In this document: positions 18,744 to 29,832 of the stretch, piece after piece
How positions within the stretch are numbered: position 1 is the first letter of the stretch
Layout of the letters: every line of letters starts with the position of its first letter
Assembly: GCA_030220185.1 (NCBI GenBank)
Contig: JASPKZ010010239.1
Coordinates: 886,001 to 950,000 of the forward strand
Length of the DNA: 64,000 nucleotides
Direction: 5' to 3'
Origin: Diploptera punctata
Lineage: Eukaryota; Arthropoda; Insecta; Blattodea; Blaberidae
Made by a program: the position numbers and the translations under genes
The notes under the pieces: model-generated
Told to the model about the DNA's origin: nothing
What the model saw: only the letters and a program-made list of their open reading frames with translations
The model's database searches: none

Positions 18744-19685
18744 TCAAATACTCGTAATCTCCTTTCCTCCCTTAAAGTAAGAGTCCAGGTTTCGCATCCA
18801 TATAATATAACTGGTTAGAATAATAGTTTTATATATTTTCAGCTTAACGTTTTTTGAAAGGAGTTGGGACATCAAAAGTCTCTGCAATGCATAATAGCAT
18901 GCATTTCCAGAATTGAGCCTAAGTTTAATTTCTTTTTGCATCTCATTCCTATTTGTGATTATTGTTCCTAGGTATTTGAATTCAGCCACTTCCTCAAAAT
19001 TTCCCTCATTTGTCATTAGCTGTCCACTTCCATTATATACTGAATTTCTACGTGTGACCATATATTTAGTTTTACTGATATTTATTTCCAGTCCTAATTT
19101 CTTAGTGTTACTCAATAGTGTGTGCGTGTTGGCCTTTAGTATCTCCTCGCTATCGGCCAGTAGTACTACATCATCAGCATAAACTAACAGCTTATTAATA
19201 CCATTGAGTTGTAAGCCTTCCTCATTCTCTAAAGATTTAATGGCATGCTCTAGTACAAAATTAAATAGTAAAGGAGATAGTGCATCTCCTTGCTTCAACC
19301 CATTCTGGATTTCAAAAGTGTCTGAAAACTGTTTGCCTACACGCACCCTACTCTTTGAGCCATTTAGACACATTCGTATAAGTCTAACTAACTTTTTAGG
19401 AATTCCGAACTCCAGCAGGATACTATATAACTTCTCCCTCTTAATTGAATCATATGCTTTTTTGAAGTCTACATATAGTTGATGTACAGTACCATTATAT
19501 TCCCATTTCTTCTCTAAAATCTGTCTTAAACTGAAAATCTGATCTGTTGTAGACCTGTTTCTTCTAAATGCACATTGATGATCTCCTAGAATGTCATCAA
19601 TATAGGGAGTAAGTCTGCTTACTAATATATTTGTTAGAATTTTGTACGAAGTTGAAAGTAATGAGATGCCCTGTAGTTGTTGCAA
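18744..19685 (-). pseudogene. RTE LINE reverse transcriptase core
   Basis: An open frame of 313 codons containing ISLLSTSYKILTNIL, FRRNRSTTDQIFSLRQIL (about 40-57), catalytic YVDFKKAYDSI (71-81), GLKQGDALSPLLFNFVLE (129-146), catalytic YADD (169-172) and FKYLGTII in the thumb. The catalytic triad is intact. The frame is interrupted upstream (near 19690) and downstream (near 18790), so this copy cannot express a whole polymerase. Confidence 0.92.
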
Positions 19686-19703
19686 TCTGTTTTATCTCCT
19701 TTC

Positions 19704-20342
19704 TTATAATTGGTATGATAATTGATTCCTTCCATTCATCTGGAAGAGCTTCTTTTTCCCAAATCTTACTAAGCAACCAGCGTATCTGTCCATCAATTTT
19801 TCTCCCCCTGATTTTATCAGTTCTGCTGGGATCTCATCTGAACCTGATGCTTTATACATCTTCAATTTTTCAATCGCCATTTCAACCTCTAATGCACTTG
19901 GCTCTGCGACTAGCATTTCTGCTGTCTGTAAATTATCCTCCTCAATGTCCTGTTCTGTATGTACATTTAATAGCTGATTAAAGTAACCTTTCCATCTATT
20001 TAATATACTCCTAGAATCTGCAATCATATCCCCATTTTCATTCCGAATTATGTTTGTTCTAGCCTGAAACCCTTTCTTCTCTATACTAATTCCCTGATAT
20101 AATTCTCTAATGTTCCTATTTTTTGCATTCATTTCAAGATCATTAATCTTCTCTCTCAAATATTCCCTCTTTTTACTCTTTAGTAACTTGGTGGTTTCCC
20201 GTCTAACACTACCCAATTGCTCTAAATTTACCTCATTTGGCTCGTGTAACCATTTCATTTTTGTTAGCTTTCTTTTCTTTACAATGTCGACACATTCCTC
20301 ATCAAACCATTTCTTGTTTTGCCTCTTTTTTAAAACAACCAA
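19704..20342 (-). pseudogene. RTE LINE linker between endonuclease and reverse transcriptase
   Basis: An open frame with KKRQNKKWFDEECVDIVKKR, then coiled, basic sequence, then LKMYKASGSDEIPAELIKSG, which is the conserved start of the reverse transcriptase domain. It ends at a frameshift into the next segment. Confidence 0.85.
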
Positions 20343-20492
20343 TGCTTTCTGATGCTGACAATTTAATAGTATCTCTTATAGCCTCCCATTCTTTATTTAT
20401 ATCAGTTCTTCTTCGTTTGCCACATTGTCATCTGAAGATTCCAGTACTTCAAATCTATTAGCAATTTTGATTTGGTATTCTTGTCGCATTTC

Positions 20493-20992
20493 ATCATTTT
20501 TCAAGTTTTTTATTCATATTTTACAGAATCATCATTAGCGTTCGTTCCTCTCATAAGCGATAGCCGTTGTCTGATTTTCACTCTGACCAGATGATGATCC
20601 GAATTGCAGTCTGTCCCTCTAACTGATCTAACATCAATGATGCTACTGTGCCAGCGTTTATCCACTAATACATGATCTATCTGGTTCCAAGTTTCTCCAT
20701 CTGGGGACGTCCAGGTGTATTTATGAATATCCTTATGCTGAAATGTTGTGCTCTTAACAATGAGATTCTTTGATGTGGCAAATGTGACTAATCTAACCCC
20801 GTTGTCGTTACTATCTTCATGAAGACTGAATTTGCCTATTGTTGGTTTGAATATATCTTCCCGCCCCACTTTTGCATTAAAATCTCTAAGACAATTTTCA
20901 TATGATATCGTGAAAGGCTATCAAATAAGCATTCTAATTCTTCATAGAACTCATCCTTGATCTTGTCATCTTTATCTTCTGTGGGGGCATGT
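20493..20992 (-). pseudogene. RTE LINE endonuclease, truncated and frameshifted
   Basis: VHAPTEDKDDKIKDEFYEEL near the truncated 5' end is followed, across a one-base shift near 20880, by VGREDIFKPTIG..., TWTSPDGETWNQIDHVLVD and VRGTDCNSDHHLV. That is the D-H/S-D-H half of the apurinic-type endonuclease. The N-terminal catalytic motifs were lost with the 5' truncation. Confidence 0.88.
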
Positions 20993-20996
20993 ACAT

Positions 20997-20998
<2 letters not shown>

Positions 20999-21040
<42 letters not shown>
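20999..21040. repeat. (TA)n microsatellite
   Basis: Pure TA tract at the 5' border of the truncated LINE. Confidence 0.97.
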
Positions 21041-21041
<1 letters not shown>

Positions 21042-21111
21042 TTGTTTTTATACATTTTTTTGTATGAATGCAGATATGTAGCCATGTATGTATTTGTTTA
21101 TATATTCGTAT

Positions 21112-21515
21112 GTCGGCCGCGGTGGACTAGTGGTTATGCTCCTTGCCTCTGGTCTCGAGGGTCGCGGGTTCAAACCCGGCCGGGGTCGATGGATTTTTTA
21201 GGACGGAAAAATCTAAGGAGCAAGTCCTCCGGGAGGGACTTTAAGCCGTGGGTCCCGAGTCTGAAGATTTTCAGGCTCGTAAAAATCCTTAAGCCTGAAA
21301 CCTGAATGAAAAGACCTCTAAGCAAAATTTACCGAATATTCCCGTCTACTACCTTGGTTTCCTAGATGTCAGTATGAGGCGGAACGCTGACCACGGACCA
21401 CTCAAAATGACATCTATACGAAAACAAGTGTAACTAAATTAGTATGGTTCAAATTCTTCCCTGTAGGGGAAGAGCGCCTAAATCTCTGTAAAGGGAAAAT
21501 ATAAGCTTACAATTT
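21112..21515 (+). mobile_element. SINE family 1, full-length copy
   Basis: CGGCCGCGGTGGACTAGTGG to AAAATATAAGCTTACAAT, with B-box GGGTTCAAACCCGGCC. It is complete and similar to the copies at 2232 and 8350. It is directly followed by dispersed repeat R. Confidence 0.93.
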
Positions 21516-21605
21516 TTTTTTTCTTTATTCACGGAACAAAATATGGACGTACGACCAAACAGGCCCGTGATCAATGTAAATGTACCTTTCTTTGAAAAAA
21601 AAAGT
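21510..21605. repeat. dispersed repeat R (copy 2)
   Basis: A T-run, TTTATTCACGGAACA, AAACAGGCCCGT and CAATGTAAAT in the same order as at 3062-3205. Family unknown. Confidence 0.5.
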
Positions 21606-22992
21606 ACAATTATGTTAATACTACATATGATGTGTATATATTTCTGTATTAACTACACTTCGTATGAATTTAATTTGGCACAACAACATAGTATGACTAC
21701 ATAGCTATATGACAGGTAATTATTTACTTTACAGTCTCTGGTCACTAATTTAATTGTCCCTGCCGTATGACAGTCCTAGTACTGCATGTAATCATAAAAC
21801 AATGTTGCATTTTAACAGGTAACTGAATTAGTACTGTTTACTTAATGGCCCAGGATTGGAATATGATTGTTTACTTCTTGGCACTATACCGAGCTATCAC
21901 TATCCGACACAGCGGGACATTGACCCGATTCGTTCGTGAATGATTTGCGAACTAATGCTTGACATCCCGCGTACACTCGCTTTACGTCAATCTGTGGTGT
22001 GGGTGTGGATCAGCTATTATGCTAAGTAAGCTGAATAAGTGCTCCATTTGCTATTTGTTCCTGACTATTCATATTTAACATCTACGTCTGTGCGACACAG
22101 CAACAGTGCTGCTAAGAGTGGAGGTAAATTTTCCGGTTTGTCTCTATATTTTATTCACGGGATCGAACAGTTAAACAACGCGCAAGATAAGGTACACAAT
22201 ATTACTCAAAGTGGAGATTTGAAGTTCCCTATTCCATCGGTGCAGAATGTAGGCATTCGTAGACTCTGTAGCCCCTACTAGATAAAAAATTATACTTCTA
22301 ATGAACATGGAAACAGTAGGATTCTAAATAAACAATGGGAGATTTAGGTCATTCCGCATGTAAGATAGAATTAAACAAATTAGCAAAATAACTCATAAAA
22401 TTGTTTGGTAACAATAATCAAGTTAATTAACTCCGTGTCAGTATTTAATCAATTGATTGGTTTCATTTGAATACTGATGGTAAGATTCTACCAATGTCTC
22501 TAATATCATTTACAGCACTCCAATCTAAAAGCAAAACTAATCACATACTGGGAATCGAATTACTATTGTATTGTATTTCTGCATTGTGCATGTGCGCCAC
22601 TCTAGCATGGACCAGGAACAATGGAGAACTGCAGTTGTCACTGACCGGACCGCATGGAACAATGGCGGCTATTGTGATGCTCTCCTCTCAAATTCACTAC
22701 AATCAGTTTCTCTTTCAGTGACTTGGGCCTTTTTAGAAGCTATAAAAACAGCAATTCCTCTATCAGTACTTTGAGGACAATATCCGGAATAAAGCATTAC
22801 ATAAGAAATGTGACATATAGCGTTTCTACTTTCAAGCACAATCCATACGCGAGAACGATGTTCAATGAAACAAATGATAATTGATTAATTTTATAAATCA
22901 AAATCAAACGACCTAATAAAATAATATTTATTTAAATATGTTTTAAAACATATGCATGTCGTTTGCTGTAATGATGTATCAAAAGGTATCCA
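21606..22992. other. unassigned region
   Basis: About 1.4 kb without recognised repeats. It holds open frames of 67-84 codons (22039-22281, 22467-22774) with no domain I can name. The 21840-22270 part is slightly GC-richer. I cannot tell whether it contains an exon. Confidence 0.4.
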
Positions 22993-22994
22993 TC

Positions 22995-23315
22995 CAACCA
23001 TAGTCATTCTGCCCGAAGGCAGGTCTTTTACTGCAATCATAGCATTTTCATGCCATGCTTTGCAGTTTTACTAGGGAATTATAGGTGTAGTAGCTTTCCA
23101 CACCGGTGAAGGATTATGATGATAATGATAAGGATGCTTATGATGGCCGGATGATTTACAGGGACCGTTGGGCCCTAAGCTTCCTGACATTTGTCTTACA
23201 GGTGAGGAAAAACCCCCGAAAAAACCTCACCCAAGAGCCTGTCTCGACCGGGAATCGAACACGGGCCCGCTGCGTGACAAGGCAGCACGCTACCTCGAGA
23301 CCACAGCGATGGACT
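22995..23315 (-). mobile_element. SINE family 2, body variant B
   Basis: Minus-strand copy: the head at the right end (CTCGAGACCACAGCGATGGA on the plus strand), B-box GACCGGGAATCGAAC, then the common body, then the B-type 3' part down to ACCATAGTCATTCTGCCC. It is complete apart from point differences. Confidence 0.87.
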
Positions 23316-23474
23316 TCAAAAGGTATATCAACTTACTGAAAAATCCATGAAATTTTATTAATTATTTTTAAATTCTGGATAAATAAAATAAATAAATTGC
23401 ATATACAAATAAATAATAGAATAATGGTTATAGCTTTTCCAATCTATAACATTTGCTCCTAATTTGTAAAATTT

Positions 23475-23610
23475 GAAATTCGTTGCCGCGCGAACATAAA
23501 CTCTCCATACATCCATATTCTGAATTTATATATTCTAATCATGCCATTTATTTCGAATCTCGTTCGTATGCCATCTGCTAGGCGCTTCCATTCGGCCTTT
23601 CTATTTGTAC
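23475..23610 (-). mobile_element. RTE-type LINE 3'-end remnant, degraded
   Basis: TTGCCGCGCGAACATAAACT, CTCCATACATCC and GAATCTCGTTCGTATGCCAT resemble the minus-strand 3' end of the RTE family, with many substitutions. Confidence 0.55.
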
Positions 23611-23619
23611 CGACTTATT

Positions 23620-24060
23620 ATTATTACTTATTTTCAGATTTCGTTCTAAAATACATAGTTATGATACTTTTAACTGTGGGATATTTTCATCCTCATCTTG
23701 ATTAAAATTTTAAAAACTTATTGTAGGCCTTTCAAAATCCGGTTCCATCATCAACATAATGTGTTATATTACTAATTGCTGCTTCTTATGATTTCGTATT
23801 GAGGGTTGTATAGTGGTTGTGTCCTCGTTTAAAATCGTGTTATTGTGTTTATTTTACATATTGTACCTCCTATAGTATATTTACATTTGGTGTTAAAATT
23901 ATATTTAATTATTATGTTAAATATTTTTCTCATTTAGTAATTCTTACATTTATTCCTTTATATTATTTAATAAATATTCGACTGCTGTTGTTAACGTAGT
24001 TCTAATTTCAGCCAAAAATAATACTATAACTCTTCATAAAATACTGCATACTTCCACATA
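23620..24060. other. AT-rich sequence, no recognised feature
   Basis: Nothing identified. Confidence 0.5.
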
Positions 24061-24132
24061 TTTATTTATTTATTTATTTATTTATTTAGCCTGGCGGAGT
24101 TAAGGCCATGTGGCCTTCTCTTCCACTCACCA

Positions 24133-24300
24133 GAACAAGCATATGTTACATATGAATACAAAAAAAATACAATAATAGTCATATAAAACAGGACAAACAT
24201 ATGTTACACATGAATACAAAAAAAATACAATAGTAGTCATATTAGACAGGACAAACATGTTACATATGAATACAAAAAAAAGTTACAATAATAGTTATTG
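24133..24300 (-). repeat. about 58-bp unit repeated three times in LINE 3' UTR
   Basis: Units beginning near 24133, 24192 and 24249 share ACAAACATATGTTACA, ATGAATACAAAAAAAATAC and AATAGTAGTCATAT, with small differences. Confidence 0.85.
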
Positions 24301-24573
24301 AACAATTCATTATCTGTCATATTGAATAATAATGAAATTAATGTCTAATAATAGAATGAAACTAAATACTATTAAAATTAAATGAATGATACAATGAATA
24401 AAAAAGGAATAACAGCTCGAATCTACTATGCATAAAAAGAAGAGCAAAAAAAAACACTACAATGAATTAATCTACGCTTTTTATACAAGGCATTAGGTAA
24501 ATATATTAACAAATCCTAAGTCTATTTTTATTAAATAATGCAAAAACGCATTATTAATTCTTAAAAAGTAGTA

Positions 24574-24981
24574 TTAGTGAGTTGTTTCTGTTAGTGATTT
24601 TATTTTCAATTTATTTCTGAAAGATGGTAAAGTTTGGCAGTCTCTGACATAGGGTGGAAGTGAATTCCATGTTCTAGCAAGAGAAACTGTAAAAGATTTC
24701 GAATAATAGGTAGTATGATGAGGAGGGATATAAAGGACACTGTGCTCAAGGGATCGGGTATCTAAGTTATGTGTATCTAAGTTATGTGTATCAGAGAGTT
24801 TAGTGAAGCGGTGTGATAAATAATAAGGTAAAGATTGTGTGTAATATGTTATAGAGTAGGCATAGGGAATGGATGGTTCTACGATCTTGAAGACGAAGCC
24901 ATGACAATTGTTCCAGGGATGGTGTAACGTGATCAAATCTACGTATACCACAAATAAAACGTATGCAAGAATTGTGAACAC
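24574..24981 (-). pseudogene. LINE polymerase C-terminal region
   Basis: The frame contains TQSLPYYLSHRF, an imperfect duplication of a DTHNLDT block (THNLDTHNLDTRS), and SFTVSLARTWNSLPPYVRDC followed by FRNKLK. The A-R-T-W-N-S-L-P signature is typical of the extreme C-terminus of many LINE polymerases. Confidence 0.85.
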
Positions 24982-25037
24982 GTTGAAGTCTTTGGGTAAG
25001 AACAGTATTTAGGTCAGTAAAAAGAGTATCACAATAA

Positions 25038-25550
25038 TCAAAAATGGGGCATTGCGAGTGTTTCTACTAGCATTTTTCTTAGAGAAAACGGTAAACAATT
25101 TCTTATACGATTTAATGAGTGTATTATTGAGAAGATAGTTTTGCAAATGTTATTTATTTGTTTATTCCAAATTAAATGTTTATCCATAAACACTCCTAGA
25201 TTTTTTACTGTCTCACTATAAGGGATCTGAACCCCATTAAGTGACACATGGAATACTGCATTTGTGTTAATTGAGGATAATAGTCTCTGATGGCCCATAA
25301 TGATTGCTTGTGTCTTTCTAGGATTTAATTCAAGTCCATATTTCTCTGTCCACGCCGTTAGCGAGTCAAGGTCCTCATTAATTTTGGTTACCGCGTCATT
25401 TAAAGAATATTTGTCTGAGTGAAGGTAGATCTGCATGTCGTCCGCAAATAAATGATGTTTGCAATGTTTTAGGGAGTCAGATATGTCGTTTATATAGATT
25501 GAAAAAAGCAATGGGCCGAGCACCGAGCCCTGTGGAACTCCAGCTTTACG
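25038..25550 (-). pseudogene. LINE reverse transcriptase fragment
   Basis: Starts in [20 protein letters not shown] and continues with catalytic [12 protein letters not shown] (FADD), then [17 protein letters not shown], then [13 protein letters not shown]. The 5' two-thirds of the polymerase and the endonuclease are missing. Confidence 0.92.
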
Positions 25551-25624
25551 GTAGGTCCAAGAAGAGCGTAATGTTTACACAGTTTTAGTAATCATATATT
25601 TGTGTTAATCAAATGGAAAACCCC

Positions 25625-26400
25625 CTTGATATTTAATATTTAATCTGCAACCTTAGCTAACGACATCAAATCATTTTCCGTGCTCTTCCTGGACGTATCC
25701 ATACATTCCAGAACGTTCTAAATATAATGTTTACCTGGTCCAAAAAATGGAAAATTAAAATCAACGAAGCCAAAATTCAAGCGCTATTTTCCAAAATATG
25801 TTCGTTGTTCTTATGTTCAAGTGACTTTAGAAGTACAGAATTCCCGATTGGAGCCTTCTATCAGTATCTTGGATCCATTTGGATTCTAAACTTACATTCA
25901 TATTCAGCACCTCTTTAAAAAATAAAATGCTGCGATAGCACTTTTGTATCCATTTTTCAAGCCCCCAAAATTGTCTCATAGGATCTACATCATTCTACAC
26001 CAACATGACATATGCAGTATGCTACTATACCGATTTGAGATCTGGAGTATCCTGTCTGAGCGTCACATAAAGAAGGTTCAAATTATTCAAAATAAATGCC
26101 TCAAAATTATATTTTCGAGCCCACGATCATGAGGATCACACAAATTCACTTTGTAATGCATATTCCCCATTCTCGTAGATCATTAAGTAACAAAATGTTT
26201 CTACACATCATGCTTCAGAAAATCAGCAATATAGGACATATGTCACAGCGGCGTGATGCCCACCGAGGCTTATTTACTACCGGACTAAGAAAATTTAAAT
26301 GTGCGAGATACCATCGACTAGAACAGCGAGGATCATTCTGGGGTGTCGGTACTCATAGCTCCATTCTTCGGCAGTAGGGTTTACGATGTACAGTCCAGTG
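25625..26400 (+). mobile_element. jockey-like LINE remnant
   Basis: Plus-strand broken frames read ANLANDIKS, WSKKWKIKINEAK, YQYLGS, ICSMLLYRFEIWSILSERHI, KKVQIIQNKCLKIIFSSPR and further degraded C-terminal sequence. The order and motifs (W-x-x-K-W-x-I-K-I-N...; I-Q-N-K-x-L-R-x-I) are those of jockey-type polymerases downstream of the catalytic FADD box. It has many frameshifts and stops. Confidence 0.8.
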
Positions 26401-26454
26401 TGGGGAACGTTTAGATTTCTCGCTAATCCGTAACTCGTCAGTAGGGTTAGGATT

Positions 26455-26645
26455 TTTATGTAATAAAAAAGGTAAGATTGTAATACAGATAGTATACATT
26501 ATTCAACTGTTTGTGTGTGAAACAAGAAAAAAGACAGTCAAAAGTCTTACTTTTCATTATACTATTCAACTGTTTGTAAGTGAAACCAAAACAAAAGACA
26601 GTCATAAGTCTAATTCTCATTATACTACGATGAAATCTCAACATT
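26455..26645 (+). repeat. dispersed repeat T with two tandem 63-bp units
   Basis: ATTCAACTGTTTG...GAAACAA...AAAGACAGTC...AAGTCT...CATTATACT occurs at 26501 and again at 26564. The reverse complement, with the same internal duplication, lies at 40545-40680, together with the flanking AAGATTGTAATACAGATAG block. Family unknown. Confidence 0.75.
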
Positions 26646-26649
26646 TAGT

Positions 26650-27470
26650 ACATAAAAATCCTAGTCCTACTCATCAGGCAGAAAACAATTTGCCGCCAAT
26701 TATGTTACGGTTTAAGTGTCAAAACCCCATTCTGATACTCTCATAGGAATTTTCTGCGGAGTTGCCGTAACCGGTTACAGTGCGCAGCACATTGGACGAT
26801 GCCAGTTATCGCCACCTACTTGTAATAGTAAGCTCGCCAATTGAAGGCTTAATATTTTTATCGTTGTTTCTTGTAACATATATGGTATTAGTTAATTTCT
26901 ATTTTATTTAATTGCACTCTTTAAAAACTCAGGTCATTGGAGTAGCAGTTGTAATCTGAGGGTAAATGTGCAAAATGATCTTAAATTTTTTTTTATAAAG
27001 GCAACTTTATTTGGTTTCAGTTGAAGAACTGTATAATTCGATACAAGTTGGAAGTAATACTGCAATTGTTACTAGAATTTAACAAAATAAAGTGAGCATA
27101 ATTACAATAAATTATGCAGTATTTCAGAATTCAAAACAGTTATAATTGGCTATACTTCTAAAGGAGCATGCTACAGCCAGAAAACAACAAAAAGCAGTCG
27201 TCATCACTAGATACAATTTGATGAAATTACTTAGGGCAAGGTAGCGCAAAGAGAATTGATAACTGTAGTGGAGGCATTGAGTATTCCCATACAATAGCAC
27301 TCCTATTAATAGATCTGTGCCCTGTCCGCTCTGCTCACACTTAACATTATTCCACTTTATTTTGAAGATTACTGGCATAAAGCAACTGGCATTTTAGATG
27401 TGCATGCTGTAATTTATAATAAAACCATTATATTACGTATTCATTAAGATAATGGTTCTATTATAAATTA
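26650..27470. other. no recognised feature
   Basis: AT-rich sequence; the minus-strand frame at 27124-27378 has no recognisable motif. Confidence 0.5.
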
Positions 27471-27475
27471 TTTCA

Positions 27476-28215
27476 GGAGCTTGGGATATTGGTGTAGTTG
27501 GGCAGGAATTTTCTGCCAAGTAGTTTTTCACGAAAGCTTATTCCGTTGGACAAAACACCACAAATTTTGAATGAGAAGTTGAAACTGTCAAACGTGGAGC
27601 TGAAATACTTGCTGACAAACCCATAGGGAATGCAGTTTTCTAGATAGATACACAAAGTGCTATAATGACTCTTACAACACCAAGTTCAATAGACGATGCA
27701 GGAATCAGAAACGCCAAAATAGTAATATATAATCTCATGAAAGCAGGGTGGAAAATTCAACTAGGGAATGAGATGGCTGAGAACCTTGCAAAGGAAAGTA
27801 GAAAGCTCAGAATACGTGCACAAGTCCGAAAAAAACCAATTAAAAGCCACGTGACATCTTCCTGAAGGACTATAGCTGCTTGTAAAAATGGGAACAACTC
27901 GTGCAATACCCAGTGAAAAAATCAATTCCTCGGAAAATCCTAACTGTCAACTTCGAATGGTTACTAAAAATATCTACCAACAGAAATAGGTACACACGAT
28001 AGGCTTTGCTAGCACCCCAACCTGACCACTATGTGAAGAAGTAGAGATGGATACCGTCCACCTAACTAAATGCTAAGCCAAGGAAGATGTCCTGACCGTC
28101 GGAGAAAGTGAAAACACAACTCACCATGAAGACAATGCTTAATTGGGAAGCATACAGAAGAATGGCTAACAGCTAAATCCTTGTTGACGGATAGAACAAA
28201 ATATGACGCGTTTAT
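27476..28215 (+). pseudogene. LINE RNase H domain remnant
   Basis: Broken frames encode a sequence like FVVFHESLFRWTKHHKF, then AEILADKPIGNAVF, then AIMTLTTPSSIDDAGIRNAK, IVIYNLMKAGWKIQL and GNEMAENLAKESRK. In related polymerases the stretch between KIQL and GNEMA carries the Q-W-I-P-S-H block; here it is deleted. The continuation to about 28215 has only scattered polymerase-like words. It belongs to a LINE clade with RNase H, unlike the element at 11365. Confidence 0.7.
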
Positions 28216-28437
28216 ATTTGAACTAATATAAGGGTGATTTAACGTGCAATGTATTTTATGTTACTTAACCATGAAGAAATTAAGAATTTTTTACTTTAAA
28301 TAAAGAGAGCAGAAATATAAAATTATATATATATTTGTAATGCTTCCGAATTACATTTTTATTACTTTTTAAACAAGTTTTATTTGAAGAAAAGTTAAAA
28401 TTGTTTGAAATCATAAACCGCTAATTCTTCTTCGTTC

Positions 28438-28712
28438 GTAGACTGTGATGGGCAGGACATGTGGCACGAATGGAGAATGGAAGAGGTGCATAGAAGCTTC
28501 TGGTAGGAAAAGCAGAAGGAAAACGCCTAGTTGATAGACCAAGAATGAGATGGGAAAATAATATTAACCAAAACTTTAGGGGAATATAATTATATATGGG
28601 ATGATTGGAAAATATTAGCTCAGGATAGGGATGTATGGAAATATTTCCGCTGGGTTATGAACCTATGGGTTCGATAGTGTTAATGAGGTAGTTAGTTGGT
28701 TAGTTAGTTAAT
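28438..28712 (+). mobile_element. RTE-type LINE 3'-end fragment
   Basis: From GACTGTGATGGGCAGGACAT to GGGTTCGATAGTG, followed by a (GTTA)n-type tail at 28688-28712. It encodes a degraded AGHVARMENG..., GKAEGKR and RPRMRWEN tail. It is 5'-truncated. Confidence 0.88.
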
Positions 28713-29660
28713 TATGTCTGTCCTAGACAACTACTTTTCTTTAACAGCTGACGATTTTCATTTTGTCTGATTCGAAACGGAAATAATACTTTGGTATAAG
28801 ACTATCTGTATATATCACGAAGGGAATGGAGTAAAGAGATTTTGACAAAAAACTAATCTGCGGATGTTGAAAATAAACCAACTTTATATTTTTTATTCTT
28901 GTGATTCATAAACACATAAACTCTTTAGTAAAAGAGAAGAGTGAAGTATTCTCTTGAAACATGTCCAAGAAACAGTTTTCTTGTTTACACATCCTATGAA
29001 TATGAAAACTAGTGTTATGGGGCAAGCTGTTCCTATTTGCCTAATGTAGAGCTCTACGTCTTCCCCTTCTGTCCATAAAAAGAGGAAACCATAATCTTGA
29101 CATCTTGTCTGAAGGACATTCCATTTTCAAGTGTTTCCTATCAGAAGAGGGTGGTTCACCCTCGCAATAAATTCCCCAAGACAGCTTCAATAATGCTAAG
29201 TGCCTTTATTTACATTTATTGTTCTACTTCACAATTTAAATATTTCTTATTCAATCCCTCGTATTGCGATGTCAAACTTCTGGATTGTATTCTGCACAAA
29301 TCTCCTGTACGGGGGAGAATATAGATCACTGTATGCTTTCAGATGGAGCTCCAATCATGAATAATTCGTTTAAATTCGATATTGGATATTTTGAATATAT
29401 AAGTATCCCTGCGGATTCGGAATTGTCAACCAGATGATCGCTCGGTAATAAAAGAGAAATGCTCATATTGATGTCTGAAACTTGACGAGTTATCGATTAT
29501 CGATATATTGCAAGTGTGTATTTATTACTTTCATACAGAGTGCTATCAACTAATTTCAGGAACACAAGAACAAAAAAGATACTACATTATATTAATAACA
29601 CGCATGATTAAATTTTGTTTAGACATTATCAAAATATAGTATTAGTTAAAATTAGTTACG
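28713..29660. other. no recognised feature
   Basis: AT-rich sequence without recognised repeats or coding signal. Confidence 0.5.
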
Positions 29661-29664
29661 TTAT

Positions 29665-29832
29665 TTGCCACTGGCCTCGAAGATCGTGAGTTCAAACCTG
29701 CCAGAGTCGATGCATCTTTTAGGGGGGGGGGGAAACTAATGGAAAATCTTGCGGAAAGGACTTTAAGCCGCGAGTCCAGACTCAGAAGATTTTAGGGAAC
29801 GTGAAAGATCTTCAAGCTTGAATTAGAGCCTG
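29665..29832 (+). mobile_element. SINE family 1, degraded partial copy
   Basis: CACTGGCCTCGAAGATCGTG, GAGTTCAAACCTGCCAGAGT (B-box), a G-run, AAAGGACTTTAAGCCGCGAG, TCAGAAGATTTTAGG and CTTCAAGCTTGAA match the family in order. The left part of the head and the 3' part are missing. Confidence 0.8.

Larger units (their letters stand above)
18346..20998 (-). mobile_element. RTE-type LINE, 5'-truncated, about 2.65 kb
   Basis: Minus-strand order: endonuclease (from about 20990), linker, reverse transcriptase, C-terminal W-x-G-x-V...GRPRMRW region, a roughly 10-nt 3' UTR (TGCCAGTGA) and a (GTTA)n tail at 18346-18366. The 5' end is lost in a TA tract at 20999. The endonuclease resembles the RTE/BovB 'craniofacial development protein 2-like' type. 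Several frameshifts separate the segments. A second long copy lies at 54555-56620, and many 3' ends are scattered through the window. Confidence 0.93.
24062..25585 (-). mobile_element. LINE (CR1/jockey-like group), 5'-truncated
   Basis: Minus-strand remnant with a reverse transcriptase part (25038-25550), a C-terminal part (24574-24981), a 3' UTR with tandem repeats and an (AAAT)n tail at 24060-24090. Sequence upstream of the [13 protein letters not shown] motif is lost. At least one frameshift lies between the two coding parts (24981-25038). Confidence 0.88.

Noticed and set aside
22039..22774. Small open frames as exons of a host gene
   Set aside because: No domain, no convincing splice sites and no linked reading frame; length is within chance for this composition.
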